Assembly (NCBI GenBank): GCA_964593455.1
Contig: CAZQHK010000001.1
Span: 62,001-126,000, forward strand
Reading direction: 5' to 3'
DNA: 64,000 nucleotides
Source: CAZQHK01 sp964593455
GTDB taxonomy: Bacteria > Muiribacteriota > CAYSPT01
Under the pieces are notes generated by a model, which saw only the letters and a list, made by a program, of their open reading frames with translations, did no database searches and was not told the origin of the DNA. Below, one piece after another: positions 61,138 through 64,000 of this stretch. Each line of letters opens with the position of its first letter. The first letter of the stretch is position 1. A program made the position numbers and the translations under genes.

Positions 61138-61659
61138 CATTTCACGCCTTGCTTTTTATGCTCAATCATCAGAGGCTGTTTTCCTTTGCTGGCGTGTTTT
61201 GGGAACTTATGGTTCTGCGTGAGCCTGCTGGTCTCACCCTGCAACTTTGCAATCGTTGGAGTTTTTCTAACGGTAGTGGTGTCTGTGGAAGCCCTGACAA
61301 AACAAGTAAGGTGAGATACCTCAATTCCCCAACCACCCTATGCGACTGGATTTGAGCCAGCGACCACTTGAACCCCATACAAAATTGAGGACTCCACACA
61401 GTGGTATACCGTGGTACACAGTGACTTTCAGACTCTACTGTCTGTATAGTCTGGATAGTTTGGTACCGGTGTTGCTGCAGTTAGTGCTGCAGTAGCATTT
61501 AAATATTCATACCATTATTGGATGTTTGTGTTTAAAAGTTTCATGTTATAGGACTATGCCATTTAAGTTTTGTATCTTCAGGTGATTCGAGTCCACTTTG
61601 GGGACGCTGAGCATTTCAGACACTGCAGTTTTATTGATTATTAGATTTCAGACACTGTA
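61138..61659. other. Noncoding stretch with short repeats and tRNA-like arms
   Basis: About 520 bases without a credible gene. It holds direct repeats ATTTCAGACACTG (61613-61625 and 61645-61657), CTGCAG twice around TTAGTG, and CACAGTG twice near 61399-61425. A T-arm-like hairpin lies at 61331-61350 on the minus strand (GCTGG/CCAGT with a CTCAAAT loop), and a weaker one near 61580. None gives a complete tRNA. The pattern suggests repeated insertion or recombination. Confidence 0.45.
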
Positions 61660-62610
61660 TCAGGGCCAGACGAAGCGGACAGGCGGGGTGCGTTCCTGGA
61701 CATTCCTGATATTACCCATCCGGGCCAGGCTGGATACCATGAAATACACGGTTTCGCCGGACCGGGGACGCCAGTCCCGCAGCGGATGCTGCTTGATGTG
61801 ATCCCCGGCTACGGACTTCATATTCCTACGGGTGGTGCCCACGGTCAACCATTCCCAGGTACCGCCGTACCACTTGCCGTCGCGGCAGACAAAAACCCAC
61901 GGATTCGCGTTGACCTGGATTTTTTTTTGTTTTTGAGTAGAGTTTATCTCCACACCGGGCCATGAGTTTGTCTTGTCGTAATCCAGGTTGATGACACCGT
62001 TGCCGGCGCTCACCTTGAGGTTGGACGTGACCGGCCAGCCGGACACATCGGTGTGCAGCCAGGTGACCTTGCTGAGGTCAAAGGGTGGCTGCTTGGTATC
62101 AGGGGGTGTGTCGCTATCGTTCTTTTCGCCATCGTTTTTATTTTCATCGTTCTTGTCACCATCGTTTTTGGCATCATCATGGTTATCGTCGCGGTCGCGC
62201 CGGCCGAAAAGCCTGCGCAGTTTGCCAACCAACCGGTCGAGGAAACGCTCGAAGCGTGAAGACCGCGGCTTCTTGACTTTTTCCTGGGGTTTGTCGGGTT
62301 TACGATCGGTATCGGGCACGTCCCTGCCACCCGGTTTATGGGATTTAATCCCAAATTTGGCCAGGTATCCCTGATAGGCTGCCCAGGAATATTGCTCAGG
62401 CGACCAGCCGAGCTCTATGGCCCTTGCCCGCCATTTTTCATATGTTTTTACCCCTGGGGGAAGAGAATCCTGCGCTTTTTCTACCGGAGTTGACCGGGGG
62501 CCTCTCACTTCCACTTCCATGGCATCGGCCTGCACGGAAGAAGGGAAAACGGCAAGGATGGCGAGAAATATCAGAGCAATACTGAGCAAGGCACATCTTG
62601 ATCGGGACAA
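61660..62610 (-). CDS. Secreted protein with charged repeat linker and conserved C-terminal domain of unknown function
   Basis: 316 residues. The TTG at 62610 is preferred because AGGAG lies 8 bases upstream; the ORF's GTG at 62619 overlaps that site. A signal peptide ends near VQA-D. About 45-85 are helical, followed by a Lys/Asp/Asn-rich low-complexity linker (NDGDKNDENKNDGEKND). The last 140 residues begin SKVTWLHTDVSGWPVTSNL and include NANPWVFVCRDGKWY, TWEWL and YFMVSSLAR. This C-terminal domain recalls a widespread family of unknown function. A cysteine in that domain could have a redox or cross-link role. No neighbour on the same strand gives a clue. Confidence 0.75.
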   Translation of the reverse strand: MSRSRCALLSIALIFLAILAVFPSSVQADAMEVEVRGPRSTPVEKAQDSLPPGVKTYEKWRARAIELGWSPEQYSWAAYQGYLAKFGIKSHKPGGRDVPDTDRKPDKPQEKVKKPRSSRFERFLDRLVGKLRRLFGRRDRDDNHDDAKNDGDKNDENKNDGEKNDSDTPPDTKQPPFDLSKVTWLHTDVSGWPVTSNLKVSAGNGVINLDYDKTNSWPGVEINSTQKQKKIQVNANPWVFVCRDGKWYGGTWEWLTVGTTRRNMKSVAGDHIKQHPLRDWRPRSGETVYFMVSSLARMGNIRNVQERTPPVRFVWP

Positions 62611-62821
62611 TGGTTTCACTCCTTTGTTCTGGGTGACTCTATTTTTTCATAGAGGAATACAGCCAGTGCTGTTACATAACTTTTTTTATAAAAAGCCTAG
62701 AATTGACTTCGATTACTTAGCTTATTGAGGAGAAAAAACTCATCAAACCATACAATCTTCGCAGCACTTCCTCCGGCGGTTCACTCCAGAAAGTTCGATA
62801 ATCGTCCTGTTTGGGGACTAT

Positions 62822-62839
62822 GACAAGAATTTTCTTGTC
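62822..62839. promoter_or_regulatory. Palindromic operator candidate
   Basis: GACAAGAA-TT-TTCTTGTC is a perfect 18-base palindrome, and a further CTTGTC half-site lies 19 bases on (62853-62858). It lies about 52-69 bases upstream of the promoter at 62891. The rest of the 320-base gap shows no gene. Confidence 0.45.
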
Positions 62840-62890
62840 CAAAGATGATAATCTTGTCGGAAAGTGGAAACTCTTGTTGAATGTAGGAAC

Positions 62891-62919
62891 TTGACAGAAT
62901 TGCAGGTACGTTTTATATT
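62891..62919 (+). promoter_or_regulatory. Sigma-70 promoter of the efflux-type operon
   Basis: TTGACA (62891-62896), a 17-base spacer and TATATT (62914-62919). Predicted start of transcription is near 62926, only about 6 bases before the ATG at 62932. Confidence 0.65.
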
Positions 62920-62931
62920 AATGGTGGAGAA

Positions 62932-63375
62932 ATGTCGATCAAACAAGTTTATCTATCCCGCCTCAAACCCTGTTCCGGGGTTATTGCCCTGGCGCTGGTC
63001 TTCGCCCTGTCAGCGATGCAGGTTTCCCCCACAATTATTGCCCATGCGCTCGCCGGTCTTCGTGATGGCATGGATTCCCGAGAATACTGTGAGATGAGTT
63101 CTATCGGGCCAGGTGATCATCCTGATCTTACCTGCAAGCCTGGAACCGATTCGCACATGGAGTGCGTGGTGGGAGAAGCCTCGAATGACAGGTCCTGCTG
63201 TCCGGACGAGTGTACATATTGCTCTTTTGCCTGCTGCGGAGGCACACCACCACTGGTCCACAAGGCGTCTCAAATATTCGTCAGCGTACCTTTTGCCGGC
63301 TCAATCACAGCTTTTCAGGATAATCGTCCCTCGCCCTGCGATCCCACGGACATTTTCCGCCCGCCTCAAGTGTAA
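62932..63375 (+). CDS. Secreted Cys/His-containing protein at the head of an efflux operon
   Basis: 147 residues with a signal peptide (IALALVFALSAMQVSP, cut near a following AHA or similar). The mature part holds nine cysteines, six of them close together (RSCCPDECTYCSFACCGG), and several histidines, suited to metal binding. The C-terminal end is Pro-rich. Small secreted proteins of this type often precede CzcCBA/CusCBA-like efflux genes, and a TolC-family gene follows here after 98 bases. GGTGGAG lies close to the ATG. No exact family is recognised. A sensor or metallochaperone in the periplasm is an inference. Confidence 0.65.
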   Translation: MSIKQVYLSRLKPCSGVIALALVFALSAMQVSPTIIAHALAGLRDGMDSREYCEMSSIGPGDHPDLTCKPGTDSHMECVVGEASNDRSCCPDECTYCSFACCGGTPPLVHKASQIFVSVPFAGSITAFQDNRPSPCDPTDIFRPPQV

Positions 63376-63473
63376 TCCTGCCTACCAATGCCCTTTTGAG
63401 TATCTTCAACCGGGGCCATTTCAGCTGTTGGAATGCCCTTGGCACCTGGTATTTATTGGAGAGGAGAACGTAT

Positions 63474-64000
63474 GTGTCTACAAATTTGCTGTATAAATTC
63501 CCAATTTTGTTTCTTCTGGCCGGCTGTTTAAGCAGCGGGTTGTCAAGTTATGTTCTAGCAGACCCCGGGATGTCTTCCGTTCATGGTGGCGATTTCACCC
63601 TGCAACAGTCGATGGTCCGGGACCTGATCGATAAAGACCGCATCGGTTTGGACGATTTCCTGCGAATAGCGGAAGTGCTGAATCCCGAAGTGCGGGCGGC
63701 CTGGAACGACGTAGGAACGGCAGACGGCCGTTTCCGGCAGGCCACGCTTTATCCGAATCCCACCCTTGAAATCGAAGCTGAGGATGTTCCTGCCCGGAAC
63801 CTCGGATTAAGCCATAGCGAAAACATGGTGGCTGTAGTTCAGCCGATAATCCCCGGCAGACGCCGTTTGGCTGCTATTTCAGCGGCCACTGTCGAACGCG
63901 ACACGCGCCGCCTGGCAGTGCAACATAAAATAAGAGAAGTGCAGTCCGAGGTGCGACTCGTTTATGTAGAAGTACTCTATATAAAGCAGGCCATAGCACT
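63474..64000 (+). CDS. TolC/CzcC-family outer-membrane efflux protein (partial, runs off the window)
   Basis: The GTG at 63474 has GAGGAGA about 7 bases upstream; the overlapping ATG frame at 63472 stops after 19 codons. 175 codons are visible and the frame stays open to the last base. A lipobox-like LLAGC near residue 18 suggests a lipid-anchored outer-membrane channel. NPEVRAAWNDVGTADGRFRQ followed by YPNPTLEIEAEDV is the typical start of the CzcC/CusC helix pairs, and the region ending VRLVYVEVLYIKQAIA continues the coiled helices. Membrane-fusion and RND genes are expected beyond the window end. Confidence 0.9.
   Translation, partial: MSTNLLYKFPILFLLAGCLSSGLSSYVLADPGMSSVHGGDFTLQQSMVRDLIDKDRIGLDDFLRIAEVLNPEVRAAWNDVGTADGRFRQATLYPNPTLEIEAEDVPARNLGLSHSENMVAVVQPIIPGRRRLAAISAATVERDTRRLAVQHKIREVQSEVRLVYVEVLYIKQAIA

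Overview
The window is a dense bacterial chromosome segment with mixed, roughly 50% GC composition by eye. The organism is Gram-negative: there are several lipobox proteins, a LolA-like protein beside an RND/MMPL exporter, a DUF1302-like outer-membrane barrel, a TolC/CzcC-type outer-membrane protein and MurC. FliS suggests a flagellum. PocR-GAF-HD-GYP, DUF2723, HEAT-rich and TPR-rich proteins point to a deep-branching environmental lineage, but no phylum can be assigned from this window. Several promoters fit a sigma-70 consensus, often with TACAAT as the -10 box.

Layout. 0-9.2 kb: a small membrane protein, a frameshifted secreted-protein gene, nth, an ECF sigma/anti-sigma pair, a FliS orphan with a partner gene, murC, a 43-residue membrane ORF and a DUF2723 glycosyltransferase-like protein. 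9.2-19.5 kb: HU, a large PocR/GAF/HD-GYP protein, a HEAT protein, a lipoprotein, a Clp_N plus degenerate cyclase fusion, and a LolA-like/MMPL pair. 19.5-32.3 kb, mostly minus strand: tyrA, two structural-repeat or hypothetical genes, then trpE-trpG-trpD-trpC, a reversed STAS gene, and trpF-trpB-trpA. TrpC is fused to a uracil-DNA-glycosylase-like domain that has lost all four iron-sulfur ligands.

32.7-43.0 kb: nine closely packed plus-strand genes behind one good promoter: an outer-membrane barrel, an old-yellow-enzyme family oxidoreductase, an alpha-oxoamine synthase, an Ala/Asp-rich periplasmic repeat protein, a lipid kinase, a ThiL-like protein, an extended SDR, a radical SAM protein and a UbiA prenyltransferase. 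This looks like a pathway for an unusual membrane lipid. It is the strongest candidate for an undescribed system. 43-49.7 kb, minus strand: a TPR-like lipoprotein, a zinc-ribbon DnaB-like ATPase, alanine racemase, a STAS protein, a SAM hydroxide adenosyltransferase and a response regulator.

50-64 kb is more mosaic: a membrane spermidine-synthase-like protein, an HTH-GspE ATPase, a tRNA-Thr 3' fragment followed by an array of small hairpins, a YiiX-like hydrolase, a chimeric ORF carrying part of an McrB-like ATPase, a BCCT transporter overlapping a tethered dual substrate-binding protein, a repeat-rich noncoding stretch, a secreted protein, and the start of a metal-efflux-type operon (Cys-rich secreted protein, then a TolC-family gene that runs off the end).
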